64,000 nucleotides of DNA from Limnoglobus sp043780595 (GTDB lineage Bacteria > Planctomycetota > Planctomycetia > Gemmatales > Gemmataceae). The DNA is taken from assembly GCA_043780595.1 (NCBI GenBank), contig JAYWCL010000180.1, forward strand, positions 1 to 64,000, in the 5' to 3' direction. Both the position numbers and the translations under genes were made by a program. The stretch's first letter is position 1; each line of letters begins with the position of its first letter. Positions 35,201-46,282 of this stretch are shown here, piece by piece. The notes under the pieces were generated by a model that was not told where the DNA came from, did no database searches, and saw only the letters and a program-made list of their open reading frames with translations.

Positions 35201-36148
35201 TTACAGCCACGTTGCGATGCTCGCCGCCTCGGCGTCGGTGAGCCGCCAGTCGACCGCACCGATTAGCTCCTTCAATTGTCCGGGTTTCCTCGCACCGACG
35301 ATCGCCGCAGTGACAGCGGGGTGTCGCAGCACCCAGGCGATGGCCACTTCGCCCGCCGATTTGCCGTGCGGTGCGCCGACTTGTTTCAAATGCTCGACGA
35401 GTTCGAGGTTGCGCGTCAGGTTGGGTTCTTGGAACCACTTGTTTTTCTCTTTACGCCAATCGTCGGCAGGAAGTGCGGCAACCCGTTCGCGGGTCCAGGT
35501 ACCGGTCAGCAACCCCGACTGCATCGGCGAGTAAACGAGCGTACCGATCGAATTGGCTTCGCAATAAGGCAGAATTTCGGTTTCGATTTCGCGTCGCAAC
35601 ATCGAATACGGCGGCTGGAGCGACGTGATCGGCGCGATTTTTGCTGCGCGTGCCATCTGGCTCGCGTCGAAGTTCGAGACGCCGATCCAGCGCACCTTCC
35701 CCTCGCGTTGCAGTTTCGCGACCTCGGCCCAACCCTCCTCGACATCCTCGTCGGGTTCGGGCCAGTGAACCTGATACAGGTCGATGACATCGATGCGTAA
35801 CCGTCGCAAACTCGCCTCGCATTCCTTACGAATCGAGTCCGCCTTCAGGCTTTTGCCGATGTTCCGATTGTCGTCCCAAACGCGGGCGCACTTCGTGAAC
35901 ACGTACGGGCGTTTTGCGATTCCATCGAGTGCCATAGCGACGACAGTTTCCGAATGGCCGAGGCCATAAACCGCGGCCGTGTCGATCCAGTTGATGCCGA
36001 CGTCGATCGCTTCGTGGATCGTCGCAATCGATTTCGCATCGTCTTGCGGTCCCCAACCGAACGCCCACGCGCCGCCGCCGATCGCCCACGCGCCAAAACC
36101 GATATACGATATCATCAAGTCACTGTTGCCGAGTCGTCGAAGTTTCAT
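35201..36148 (-). CDS. Aldo-keto reductase
   Basis: A 315-residue (beta/alpha)8 NADPH-dependent reductase. The catalytic tetrad is visible: Asp56 and Tyr61 in WIDTAAVYGLGHSE, Lys86 in FTKCA and His in QVHWPEPD. Late motifs for NADP binding are VRHPAVTAAIVGARKPGQL. The closest type is the general AKR used for sugars and aldehydes (YajO/Tas-like); the substrate is unknown. It stands alone on the minus strand. Confidence 0.9.
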   Translation of the reverse strand: MKLRRLGNSDLMISYIGFGAWAIGGGAWAFGWGPQDDAKSIATIHEAIDVGINWIDTAAVYGLGHSETVVAMALDGIAKRPYVFTKCARVWDDNRNIGKSLKADSIRKECEASLRRLRIDVIDLYQVHWPEPDEDVEEGWAEVAKLQREGKVRWIGVSNFDASQMARAAKIAPITSLQPPYSMLRREIETEILPYCEANSIGTLVYSPMQSGLLTGTWTRERVAALPADDWRKEKNKWFQEPNLTRNLELVEHLKQVGAPHGKSAGEVAIAWVLRHPAVTAAIVGARKPGQLKELIGAVDWRLTDAEAASIATWL

Positions 36149-36324
36149 GATCGTTCCTGGTTTGGTGATAGTCGCAACGGTTCATTATGCAGGAAGCGCC
36201 CAGCGACGGTCGTCGCTGGGCTTTCAAGTCGATGGAATTTAAGCAATCGTATGAAATCCGGTAATTCTTTCGCTCGTTGTGCGTTTAGGATACTGACACT
36301 CCTTTTGTGCCAGAGACACGTGCC

Positions 36325-38715
36325 ATGCGAATCCGAATTGCTGCGTTCATCGTCGTGGCTGCTACGGCACCGTTGCGTGCGGCGGACGTGCCGACGCAGG
36401 AGCAATTGCACTTCTTCGAGAAGAAGATTCGCCCCGTTCTCGTCGAGCAATGTTACAAGTGCCATGCCGCCGATGCGGAGAAGATTCGCGGCGGATTGAC
36501 GCTCGATACGCGGGACGGGTTGCGGCTGGGCGGCGATGGCGGTGCGGCGATCGTGCCGGGGCAAGCGGCGAAAAGTTTGCTCATCGATGCACTCAAAACC
36601 AAAGACGAAGATCGCCAGATGCCACCGAAAAAGCGGTTGCCCGATGCGGTGATTGCGGACTTCGAGACGTGGGTGAATATGGGCGCGCCCGACCCGCGCG
36701 ATGGACCAGCGAAGGGCGCGAAAGTTGAGATCGACATCGAGAAGGGGCGGCAATTCTGGGCGTATCAAGTACCGAAAGTCACGCCGTTGCCGACGGTTCG
36801 CGATGCGGTGTGGCCGAAGGCGGACCTCGACCGCTATGTGCTCGCGGCACTCGAAGCGAAGGCGTTGAAGCCAGTCAAAGCGGCCGAAGCCGCGACGCTG
36901 GTTCGCCGCGTGTATCTGGACCTCATCGGGCTGCCACCCACGCCGGAACAAGCTGCGGCGTACGCGAACGACAAGTCGCCGCAGGCACTGGAAACGCTCG
37001 TCGATAGTTTGCTGGCATCGCCGCACTACGGCGAACGCTGGGGCCGTCACTGGCTCGATGTCGCACGCTATGCGGAGAGTTCGGGCAAGACGGTCAACTT
37101 CAATTTTCCCCACGCTTGGCGCTACCGCGACTACGTGATTGCCGCGTTCAATTCGGACACGCCGTTCGACCGGTTCGCGAAGGAGCAACTCGCGGGCGAT
37201 CTGCTTCCCGCGAAGGACGATGCCGCCAAAGCGAGGCAAAGTATCGCCACCGGGTTCCTCGCCATCGGCACGAAATCGTTGAACGAACGGAATCGCCTCC
37301 AGTACGAAATGGACGTCGTCGATGAGCAAATTGATGCATTCAGCCTCGCGTTTCTCGGCACGACGGCGGCCTGCGCGCGGTGCCACGATCACAAGTTCGA
37401 CCCGATCCCGATGAAAGACTATTACGCACTCGCTGGGATCTTCCGCAGCACCGAGACTTGCTACGGCACCGTCCGATTCGTGCAGGCAAACCACCCCTCG
37501 CCGCTGGTGAGCCTGCCCAAAGGCTCCGCACCCGACGTGCTCGAACCGCTCGGCAAAGACGACCGTGCGAGCATCGAAAAACAGATCGCCGACGTACAGG
37601 AAACGGTGCGCAAACAGACCGATCCGATTCGCAATCTATTCTCCCAAGCGACGATTGCGATCAGCCGCGCGAAGCTCGACCTGTATGAAAAAGATGGCAC
37701 GCCGAAGGTGCTGGCGATGGGCACGCGGGAACGCTACCGTGCGAACGATAGCCCGATTTACGTTCGCGGCGAAGTGCAAAAGCCGGGCGCGATCGTACCG
37801 CGGGGCGTATTGCAGGTCGTGAACGCGAAACCGCCGAGCGTGCGAAAAGGCAGCGGGCGGCTCGAACTCGCCGAGTGGGTGGCATCGGCCGACAACCCAC
37901 TCACCGCACGGGTCTACGTCAACCGCGTCTGGCTGCACCTGTTCGGTCGCGGCCTCGTCAACACGCCCGATAATTTCGGCACCACCGGAACCGCCCCGAG
38001 CCACCCGGAATTGCTCGATCACCTTGCCATAAACTTCATGAAAGACGGCTGGAGCACGAAGAAACTCGTGAAGGCCATCGTGCTTTCGCAGACTTACCAA
38101 CTGGCGTCGAACTACGATGCGAAGAACCACGAAACCGACCCGGACAACGTGCTTCTCTGGCGAATGTCACCGGCACGTCTCGATGCGGAAGTGATCCGCG
38201 ACAGCATTTTGGCCGTCAGTGGGAAGTTGACGGTGCTGCCGCCCGTGGGTAGCGCGGTAGCGAAGGCCGGTGAAGGCCCCTCGCTGCGGCCGGGCCTCGG
38301 TATGAGCCTACGTGCCGACCCGAACGACACGCATCGCTCGGTCTATCTCACGATCATCCGCGACAATCTGCCGGAAGCCCTTTCGCTATTCGACGCCGCC
38401 GATTCGAGCGTAGTCGTCGGCGAACGAGCCAACACCAACGTGCCAGGACAGGCGCTGTTCCTGATGAACAATCCGTTCGTCATCCGTCAGTCCGAAATCA
38501 CTGCCGAAAAGCTCCTCGCAGGGGCCAAGAACGACCGCGACGCCGTCGACCGCTCGTATCGCCTGTTCTTCGGCCGCGCACCAACCGAAGAGGAACTAAC
38601 GAACGCGGAGTCGTTCCTCAGCAAATACAAAGTGGGTAAAAAGTCGAAGAAGGATGTATGGTCCGCATACTGCCAGGCGATGTATGGCAGCGCGGAATTT
38701 CTTATGAAACGTTGA
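36325..38715 (+). CDS. PSCyt1 / DUF1549 / DUF1553 protein
   Basis: A 796-residue secreted protein with a short signal peptide (ending LRAA). The N-terminal planctomycete cytochrome domain PSCyt1 has VLVEQCYKCHA (about 35-45), then GGLTLDTRDGL and MPPKKRL. DUF1549 follows from about 145 (RRVYLDLIGLPPTPEQ, HYGERWGRHWLDVARYAES) and DUF1553 from about 510 (LAEWVASADNPLTARVYVNR, GLVNTPDNFG) to the end. These sets are hallmarks of planctomycetes and are thought to act with the DUF1501 partner on polysaccharides at the cell surface, but no reaction is proven. ATG 36325 begins the leader. The DUF1501 gene follows 45 bases later. Confidence 0.9.
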   Translation: MRIRIAAFIVVAATAPLRAADVPTQEQLHFFEKKIRPVLVEQCYKCHAADAEKIRGGLTLDTRDGLRLGGDGGAAIVPGQAAKSLLIDALKTKDEDRQMPPKKRLPDAVIADFETWVNMGAPDPRDGPAKGAKVEIDIEKGRQFWAYQVPKVTPLPTVRDAVWPKADLDRYVLAALEAKALKPVKAAEAATLVRRVYLDLIGLPPTPEQAAAYANDKSPQALETLVDSLLASPHYGERWGRHWLDVARYAESSGKTVNFNFPHAWRYRDYVIAAFNSDTPFDRFAKEQLAGDLLPAKDDAAKARQSIATGFLAIGTKSLNERNRLQYEMDVVDEQIDAFSLAFLGTTAACARCHDHKFDPIPMKDYYALAGIFRSTETCYGTVRFVQANHPSPLVSLPKGSAPDVLEPLGKDDRASIEKQIADVQETVRKQTDPIRNLFSQATIAISRAKLDLYEKDGTPKVLAMGTRERYRANDSPIYVRGEVQKPGAIVPRGVLQVVNAKPPSVRKGSGRLELAEWVASADNPLTARVYVNRVWLHLFGRGLVNTPDNFGTTGTAPSHPELLDHLAINFMKDGWSTKKLVKAIVLSQTYQLASNYDAKNHETDPDNVLLWRMSPARLDAEVIRDSILAVSGKLTVLPPVGSAVAKAGEGPSLRPGLGMSLRADPNDTHRSVYLTIIRDNLPEALSLFDAADSSVVVGERANTNVPGQALFLMNNPFVIRQSEITAEKLLAGAKNDRDAVDRSYRLFFGRAPTEEELTNAESFLSKYKVGKKSKKDVWSAYCQAMYGSAEFLMKR

Positions 38716-38760
38716 AATGTCGAGAGTGTATTTCGCCAACATACTTACCGAGTGAACGCG

Positions 38761-40197
38761 ATGTTTACGAACGATTCCACCTTGTTTTCACGACGATCCG
38801 CTCTCCGCACGACCGCTTCGGGTTTCGGCATGTTGGCATTCTCAGCCCTTGCGGCGAGGGCGGCGGAGAAGGAAGTCAAGCCGCTCGCGCCGAAGGCTTC
38901 GCACTTTCCCGCGAAGGCGAAACATGTCATTTTCCTGTGTATGGACGGTGGCCCGTCGCACGTCGATACCTTCGACTACAAACCGAAGTTGCTTGCGGAC
39001 GACGGCAAGAGTTACAGCAAGGCGCGTGGCTTCGGCGGGAAGCTGCTCGGTTCGCCGTGGGCGTTCAAAAAGCACGGCCAGAGCGGCACGATGATCTCGG
39101 AACTGTTCCCCGAACTCGCGAAGCACTCGGACGATCTTTGCCTGCTGAACGGCGTGCATACGGATGTGCCGAACCACCCGCAGGCGTTCCTGCAAATGCA
39201 CTGCGGCCTCTCGCAGTTCCCGCGTCCCAGCATCGGTGCGTGGGTGCTTTACGGCCTCGGTTCGCAGAACGAAAACCTGCCGGGGTTCGTCACGATCGCG
39301 CCACCGCAAAACAACGGTGGCCCCGCCAACTACGGCGCAAGTTTCCTACCCGCGATCTACCAGGGAACCAAAATCGGAGGTGGCGGCGGCGGTCGGTTCG
39401 GCGGCGATACGCAAGGGGTCAGTAACATCAAGAACCCGAAACAAACGACCGCCGAGCAACGCACGCAACTCGACTTTTTGCAGTCGCTCAACCGCACCGC
39501 CGCCGATGCGACGGGTGAAAACTCTGCCGTCGAAGGCTTAATCGAAAGCTACGAACTGGCGTTCCGGATGCAGGCCGAGTTGCCGAAAGTCATCGATTTA
39601 AGCAAGGAAACGAAAGAGACACTCGCAAAGTACGGCATCGGCGGGAACGCGGCAGGAGGCGGTGCCGGGTTGTACGGGCCGCGTGGCGGTGGCACCGACA
39701 CCTTCGGCAAGCAGTGCCTCATGGCGCGCAAACTCATTGAGGCGGGCGTTCGCTTCGTCGAGATCACCAAGAGCGGGTGGGACCAGCACCGCAACCTCAA
39801 AGACGACCTCGCCAACAACTGCCAGTCGATCGATAAACCGATTGCCGCACTGCTCGCCGATCTCAAACAGCGAGGCTTGCTGAAAGATACACTCGTGATC
39901 TGGGGCGGCGAGTTCGGCCGTACGCCGTACGCGCAAGGTACTGATGGCCGCGACCACAACAACAAAGGGTTTTCGATGTGGTTGGCGGGCGGTGGCGTGA
40001 AGGGCGGCCTGACGCACGGCAAGACCGACGAATACGGCCACGAAGCCGTCGAAGGCAAAGTCCACGTTCACGACTGGCACGCCACCGTGCTGCATCTGCT
40101 CGGGTTGGACCACGAGAAACTCACGTTCCGCCAAGCGGGCCGCGAGATGCGTTTGACCGACGTAAAAGGCAACGTGGTGAAGGAAGTGCTGGCGTAA
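38761..40197 (+). CDS. DUF1501 protein with twin-arginine leader
   Basis: A 478-residue protein of the sulfatase-like DUF1501 family. The leader FSRRSALRTTASGFGMLAFS is a twin-arginine signal. HVIFLCMDGGPSHVDTFDYK gives the metal-binding Asp/His part, and later GGEFGRTPYAQG and GRDHNNKGFS give the second metal set of the alkaline-phosphatase-like fold. Almost all planctomycete copies pair with a DUF1549/1553 gene, as here. GTG 38752 is in frame three codons earlier; I take ATG 38761. Confidence 0.9.
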   Translation: MFTNDSTLFSRRSALRTTASGFGMLAFSALAARAAEKEVKPLAPKASHFPAKAKHVIFLCMDGGPSHVDTFDYKPKLLADDGKSYSKARGFGGKLLGSPWAFKKHGQSGTMISELFPELAKHSDDLCLLNGVHTDVPNHPQAFLQMHCGLSQFPRPSIGAWVLYGLGSQNENLPGFVTIAPPQNNGGPANYGASFLPAIYQGTKIGGGGGGRFGGDTQGVSNIKNPKQTTAEQRTQLDFLQSLNRTAADATGENSAVEGLIESYELAFRMQAELPKVIDLSKETKETLAKYGIGGNAAGGGAGLYGPRGGGTDTFGKQCLMARKLIEAGVRFVEITKSGWDQHRNLKDDLANNCQSIDKPIAALLADLKQRGLLKDTLVIWGGEFGRTPYAQGTDGRDHNNKGFSMWLAGGGVKGGLTHGKTDEYGHEAVEGKVHVHDWHATVLHLLGLDHEKLTFRQAGREMRLTDVKGNVVKEVLA

Positions 40198-40543
40198 ATT
40201 GTCCGTAACCGTTCGCAGTGTCCGATTGCATTTCTAACGTTTCAGACGCCGTAGGTCGCCCGCGCCAGTCGATCGAGATGTGAGTGAACAACCGCAACTC
40301 GATCTTGTTCCACTTGCTCGTCCCCCTTTGGAAAGTGGCAGACCCGCAGCTTCAACTGGGTGTCATCGGCTAGAGCAAGTCTGTGTCGAGGAAGTCGATA
40401 GCTGGGTTTCGATCAGCCAGCGGCATCAGGAACCGTAGTAAAATTTGGATAGCCATATCACTTGACCGGCAGTCACCTCTAATGATATTGTAAATTCAAG
40501 ATGCCAGATACTTTCAGATTTTAGCTTTTTATTTTGCAAAACG

Positions 40544-40693
40544 GTGAAAATTATTGAACAACCAGACCGAAAGTTGGAAAGCTGGGTAGAAATTCCAAAT
40601 TGGATTAGTCCACAGAAATTCACTGCATTTGAAGAGTCGTTGCTAGTTGCTAGTTATGTGTGGCTGCGTTGGGAAGCCGGTTCAACTCGATGA
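40544..40693 (+). CDS. Possible 49-aa small protein
   Basis: Starting at GTG 40544 the frame encodes VKIIEQPDRKLESWVEIPNW followed by ISPQKFTAFEESLLVASYVW and ends at TGA 40691. The composition is that of a real protein, not a chance frame. I recognise no family. It may be the N-terminal part of a gene now broken by frameshifts, or a genuine small protein ahead of the HTH gene. Confidence 0.4.
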   Translation: MKIIEQPDRKLESWVEIPNWISPQKFTAFEESLLVASYVWLRWEAGSTR

Positions 40694-40775
40694 ATCGGTA
40701 CGATACGATTTGGATTTGGATGAAGAAGATGCGGACGCATTGGTAACTTGCGTCTTGCGTCGAACGATTCAGTAG
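40656..40775 (+). CDS. Possible 39-aa small protein
   Basis: ATG 40656 opens MCGCVGKPVQLDESVRYDLD followed by LDEEDADALVTCVLRRTIQ. It overlaps the preceding small frame in another phase by 38 bases. The acidic composition and lack of a normal spacing make a frameshifted continuation of one gene at least as likely as an independent protein. Confidence 0.3.
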   Translation: MCGCVGKPVQLDESVRYDLDLDEEDADALVTCVLRRTIQ

Positions 40776-40884
40776 CGATCTTTCTGGTCTGCCGATCCAG
40801 TATTGCATCGATGGCGAATTGTATACAGCCAAGTATCTCCAGTAAGTCGCGATCCGATAGGCAATATCTCTATGAGGAAAAACA

Positions 40885-41370
40885 ATGACTGAAGTAACGA
40901 TTGATATTCCTGTTGCCGATGTGAACGGGTATCCGATCGACGCCTCGAAGCTCGATGATGAGGAAGAGCGGCTCATGGAACGCTTGTACGACAAATACAG
41001 TGAGAAACCGGACTCCATCGAATTCAAGAAGCTATGGTTGGAACTTGTCGTGGGGATGTACGATCAACGGAAGTTGCCGCGCAAAGAAATGATCGCAAAG
41101 CCACTATTCAAAATCGCGCAATTCTGGGATAGCCAATTGATGGTGGAACAAGGACTCGCCACCGTTCCACATTATCGCGAGCAACTGCGAGAGTTGTCGG
41201 ATACGTATCCGACGCGGAGAGCATTCTGCGATGCAACTGGATTGAGCGAAGATATGCTGAGCCACGTGCTACACGGTCGCAAAGAGCTATCCATTGCAGC
41301 GCTCGATCATATCCTTTCGCGAATCGGCTATGCGATCCGTATTGTGCCCTACACCAATACGAATCGATAG
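40885..41370 (+). CDS. HTH-containing regulator or antitoxin-like protein
   Basis: A 161-residue protein. The N-terminal part is acidic and helical (DDEEERLMERLYDKY, about 29-43). The C-terminal 60 residues have an XRE-like helix-turn-helix: TRRAFCDATGLSEDMLSHVL plus HGRKELSIAALDHILSRIGY. This resembles the DNA-binding part of HigA-type antitoxins. A clear GAGG ribosome site precedes the ATG. Low GC relative to neighbours suggests acquisition. It follows the small frames at 40544-40840, which would be the place for a toxin, but none matches a toxin family that I know. Confidence 0.65.
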   Translation: MTEVTIDIPVADVNGYPIDASKLDDEEERLMERLYDKYSEKPDSIEFKKLWLELVVGMYDQRKLPRKEMIAKPLFKIAQFWDSQLMVEQGLATVPHYREQLRELSDTYPTRRAFCDATGLSEDMLSHVLHGRKELSIAALDHILSRIGYAIRIVPYTNTNR

Positions 41371-41387
41371 CCTTCCTTCACAAACCA

Positions 41388-42710
<1,323 letters not shown>

Positions 42711-42724
42711 AGTATCACCTGGGG

Positions 42725-45661
42725 TTAAGGGACTTGCATGAGGTACGCGATCAGGTCGGCCATCGCTTCGACGCTAATGTCTTTTTCGAGTCCTTCGGGC
42801 ATCAGCGATAGGCCCGTACTTTTCAGGCTTTCGATGTTGCTGCGGCTGACGGTGTCTTTCAAACCTTCGCCGCGAACGAACGTGACGCTGGTTGCCGTTT
42901 CAAATTGAATCATCCCCGTGATCGTGCGGCCATCATCGAGGTTGCAACTGTAATTCACGTACTGCGGGTTCACTTCGGCGTTCGGGTCGAGCACGTTCGT
43001 GAGGATCGCTTCGACGCCGCGATTCTTCATCGCCGCGAGGTTCGCACCGAGTTCCTGACCGACGCCTTCGAGCTTGTGGCACGCAGCACAATTCTTGACG
43101 AACAAGAGTTTGCCCTTCGCGACATCACCCTTCATTTCCAGTGCTTTGCGATACTTCGTCACGACTTCGGTACGGCGAGCGGGCTTGAATGCGGCAAGCA
43201 GGATTGCGGCGCGCTTCTGTGTCGCGGGGTCTTTGTGCGCCATTAGGCGTTTGATCTGCGTACCATCGAGATTCACGGGCGAAAAGGTTTGCTTTTCGAT
43301 GGCATCGAGCAGCACCATCACGCGCTCTTTGCGCGATAAAATCGACTCGCCGGCGGCGGCGCGCAGTCGCGGGGAAAGCGTCGGCCAGTTTTTCAAAAGG
43401 ATCTCGGCGAGCGTCGGATCGCCGAAGCGATCCAGCACGGCGAGTGCCGCGAGTTGGACTTCGCCGGGCTGTTTGAGGTCGAGCAATTTCACGAGCGTTC
43501 CGCGCACATCCGCGAGGTTGCCGAGCGCGAGCGTACGGACGGCAGCGATGCGATCTTCGACGGGTTGCGTCTCGTCGACGATCGTGGCGGTGGCGCTTTT
43601 TAACAACCGCGTCAAGCGTTCGAGTGGCACTACTTTCGCGAACGCTTTCTTCAAATTGTCGCCGCCCTCGTTCGCCGCTTGCAACAGCGTCAGCGTGAAA
43701 GCGCCCTCGGTTTCGGGCAGTTTTTGAATCGCAGCGCTGAGCAAGGTCGCGTCTTCGGCTCGGTTCTTGCGCGATAACATTTTGACGCAATCGACGAGGA
43801 ACGCCTTTGAATTCGGGTGCGAACGCACCTTCGCGTCCAACAGCATCTCGGCGCAAATCGGCCCCGCACCATCGCCGAGTGCGGTCATTGCGGCGAAGCG
43901 TTCCCAGCGATCCAGCGTGCCCGATTGCAGGTACTTCGTAATCGCGACTTTTGCGACCGACGGCGAAGTCAGTTCGCCGATTGTGAACGCCAACTGCGTC
44001 CGCACGAACGGGTCTTTGGAATCGGCGAGTGCAATCAGCGCGTTGAGGCTCGCCGGGGAAGCGGGCACCGATGACATTAGCCGCAGCGCGTGTTCCTGTA
44101 CGCGCGGCGAGACGTCGGTAAGTGCCGTCTGAATCTGGCCGCCGTACAACTGCTTGAGGCCGGAAAGTGCGTACATCGCGTGGATGCGTCCGAGGTCGGT
44201 TTTCGCTTCTTTCAGGAACGCGAACAGCGCGTTCGCCGCCGCCACGTCTTGCCGTTGACAGATCAGGCGGCTCGCGGTTTCGCGGTGCCAGGCGTTCGGG
44301 TGATCGAGCAATTTCACCAACGCTTCGCTCGTCATGTTGCCGAGTTTCGGGAGTGCGCGTGGCGTTTGGCCATCTTGCAGAATGCGGTACAGCCGCCCGC
44401 GATCGCGGCCACTCGTGAGGTCGAGGTGCTTCTTGATTTCGGGTGGCAAACTCGCGGGGTGCTCGATCGTTTCGCGGTACATGTCGATGATGTGCAAGCA
44501 GCCATCGGGGCCGTTCGCGAACTGCACGGGGCGGAACCAGTTGTCCGTCGACGTCAGAAATTCGCTGTCTTTGTCGATGCGATCCGCACGATACTGAATG
44601 CCCCCGGCGAGCGTGAGTTTCTTGCGGTGAACGAGGTTGCTGCCGACATCGGCCACGAACGCCAGCCCTTTCAGGTCCGGCGTCGCGTCGCCGCGATAAA
44701 TCGTCACGCCGGTGGCACCGGTGAAGTACCCCGATGCCCGCCCGCCGCCTTCGACGATCCCCACCGCGCCGCCTTGCACCCGCAACCGCGTCCGCACGAT
44801 TCGCCACGGTTCGACGGGGCTGGTGCGAAACACCTCGGCTTGCGGGCCGTCGGTCGCGATGCTCGTTCGTGGTGGCGGAGCGATCGCGAACGGATTGCGT
44901 GCGAGGTAGCGGTCTTCGTACATCACCTGCTGCACGTGATCGCTGTTCGACGATACGAATTTATGCCCGTAATCGTCGAAGCTCATGCCGTGTTGGGCAC
45001 CGCCACTCGTCGGCCGCAACGCCATCGTACGCGGATCGAAGTCGAAATCGCGGCCATTAATGTTGACCGGTGACATCGCTTTGTCATCGGGCCGCGTAAT
45101 GATGCCACCGCAACTGCTCGCGGTGCCGTGAATGCGGTTGTCGAACGTCCAGTGGAACGAGTTCAGAAGCCCCTGCACGTTGTGCGTACCGAAGCCAGTG
45201 TACGCAATCTTTCGCACGTCGGCCTTGCCGTCGCCGTTGGTGTCTTTGAGGTAATAAATGTGCGGGGCATCGCCAACGAAAATGCCGCCATCCCAACACG
45301 CTACCGCCGTCGGCCATAACAAATTGTCCGCGAAGATCGTCGACTTGTCGTAGATGCCATCGCCTTTGGTGCTTTCGAGCATGTTGATTCGCGACAGGTT
45401 CTCGTTGCGGTTCTCGCTGTAGCCGCGCATCTCGACCACGAACAATCGCGAGTTCTCGTCCCACGCCATCGCCACGGGGCTGGCCAGCAGCGGTTCGGCT
45501 GCCACTTGCTGAATGCGGTAGCCCGGCTTCAAGGTGAAAGTCCGGTGCGCATCGTTCGCTTCCGTCGGGGGAATTCGCGGCAACTCCTTCGCGAAATCCG
45601 GCTCCGCCGAACCGGCGCGACAACAGAGAAACAGTAGCCCAAATATGGCAATCGATCGCAT
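42725..45661 (-). CDS. PVC-type CxxCH cytochrome with beta-propeller and HEAT repeats
   Basis: A 978-residue secreted protein. A signal peptide (MRSIAIFGLLFLCCRAGSA) precedes a propeller-type domain of the planctomycete dehydrogenase-like family (RIQQVAAEPLLASPVAMAWD, GVHNV-like GFGTHNVQGLLNSF, HGMSFDDYGHKF). A HEAT-like helical repeat region spans about 460-790, and the C-terminal cytochrome c domain has KNCAACHKLEGVGQELGANL with heme-binding CAACH near residue 864. The family is thought to pass electrons from sugar oxidation to the cell-surface chain. It is the upstream gene of the operon with the Gfo/Idh protein. Confidence 0.88.
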   Translation of the reverse strand: MRSIAIFGLLFLCCRAGSAEPDFAKELPRIPPTEANDAHRTFTLKPGYRIQQVAAEPLLASPVAMAWDENSRLFVVEMRGYSENRNENLSRINMLESTKGDGIYDKSTIFADNLLWPTAVACWDGGIFVGDAPHIYYLKDTNGDGKADVRKIAYTGFGTHNVQGLLNSFHWTFDNRIHGTASSCGGIITRPDDKAMSPVNINGRDFDFDPRTMALRPTSGGAQHGMSFDDYGHKFVSSNSDHVQQVMYEDRYLARNPFAIAPPPRTSIATDGPQAEVFRTSPVEPWRIVRTRLRVQGGAVGIVEGGGRASGYFTGATGVTIYRGDATPDLKGLAFVADVGSNLVHRKKLTLAGGIQYRADRIDKDSEFLTSTDNWFRPVQFANGPDGCLHIIDMYRETIEHPASLPPEIKKHLDLTSGRDRGRLYRILQDGQTPRALPKLGNMTSEALVKLLDHPNAWHRETASRLICQRQDVAAANALFAFLKEAKTDLGRIHAMYALSGLKQLYGGQIQTALTDVSPRVQEHALRLMSSVPASPASLNALIALADSKDPFVRTQLAFTIGELTSPSVAKVAITKYLQSGTLDRWERFAAMTALGDGAGPICAEMLLDAKVRSHPNSKAFLVDCVKMLSRKNRAEDATLLSAAIQKLPETEGAFTLTLLQAANEGGDNLKKAFAKVVPLERLTRLLKSATATIVDETQPVEDRIAAVRTLALGNLADVRGTLVKLLDLKQPGEVQLAALAVLDRFGDPTLAEILLKNWPTLSPRLRAAAGESILSRKERVMVLLDAIEKQTFSPVNLDGTQIKRLMAHKDPATQKRAAILLAAFKPARRTEVVTKYRKALEMKGDVAKGKLLFVKNCAACHKLEGVGQELGANLAAMKNRGVEAILTNVLDPNAEVNPQYVNYSCNLDDGRTITGMIQFETATSVTFVRGEGLKDTVSRSNIESLKSTGLSLMPEGLEKDISVEAMADLIAYLMQVP

Positions 45662-45772
45662 AGAAAACTCGCGTGAAATCGAATGAGAATCGGCGAGGCG
45701 GGCGGGGAGTAGATGAAGTGTAGTCGAAGTCGAAGTGCGAGGGAAGCAGATTTTACAGCCGCTCGGAGCGAG

Positions 45773-46195
45773 TTATTTCGGCGGTTTGGCTTTCGCGATT
45801 TCCGGCGATTGGGCACGAACGATGCCGCCGGCTTTTGGTGCGTCGACTACGGCGGCGACTTGGACTTTGTCGCCGTCTTTCGCGATTGCGAACGCACTGT
45901 CGCCGTCGGCCCATTTCAGGTCGCCGGTGAATAGCGTTCTCCCGAACAGACCCGATTCCACGACGACGATCGTTTTCGTACCGGCTTTGGGTTGAAACTC
46001 GCGAAGTGTCTCGCCTGCGGCGAGTTTGATCGGCTTGCATTTGCGAACGACGCCGTTGACGACGACCGTTTCTTGTACGGTCACCGTGCCGGTCGTGTCG
46101 TTTTTAACGGTTATCCAGCCCGCCATTGCGATCGGTGCGAAAGCCATCATCGCAATGACGGCGAGCAATGTTACCGTTCGAGTAAAGGAGAACAT
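45773..46195 (-). CDS. Small secreted hypothetical protein
   Basis: A 140-residue protein with a signal peptide (FSFTRTVTLLAVIAMMAFAP, ending AMA). The rest is beta-rich: WITVKNDTTGTVTVQE, KLAAGETLREF. It looks like a small beta-sandwich of the kind that binds a partner, but I recognise no family. ATG 46195 has AAGGAG upstream; the longer frame to 46243 has none. The tail is Lys/Ala/Pro-rich. Confidence 0.7.
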   Translation of the reverse strand: MFSFTRTVTLLAVIAMMAFAPIAMAGWITVKNDTTGTVTVQETVVVNGVVRKCKPIKLAAGETLREFQPKAGTKTIVVVESGLFGRTLFTGDLKWADGDSAFAIAKDGDKVQVAAVVDAPKAGGIVRAQSPEIAKAKPPK

Positions 46196-46282
46196 CGGAA
46201 CACCGTTACGAGTGTCGCGCTGCACAACGCGGATACCCGACAAATGCCCCGATTTCGCGAACTTGCGCGCCTCTGAGAAAGT

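Larger units (their letters stand above)
40198..40884. other. AT-rich gap with several very short frames
   Basis: From about 40440 the base use becomes distinctly AT-rich compared with both sides. Two overlapping short frames look protein-like (see 40544 and 40656). A third, ending near 40840, encodes LSGLPIQYCIDGELYTAKYL in another phase. A further 54-codon frame from GTG 40284 is open but unremarkable. This could be a degraded gene or a small acquired cassette. Confidence 0.45.

Noticed and set aside
43125..44807. A 560-codon minus-strand frame in the PVC cytochrome gene
   Set aside because: It lies in another phase of a recognised gene and its sequence is arginine-rich, as out-of-phase translation gives.
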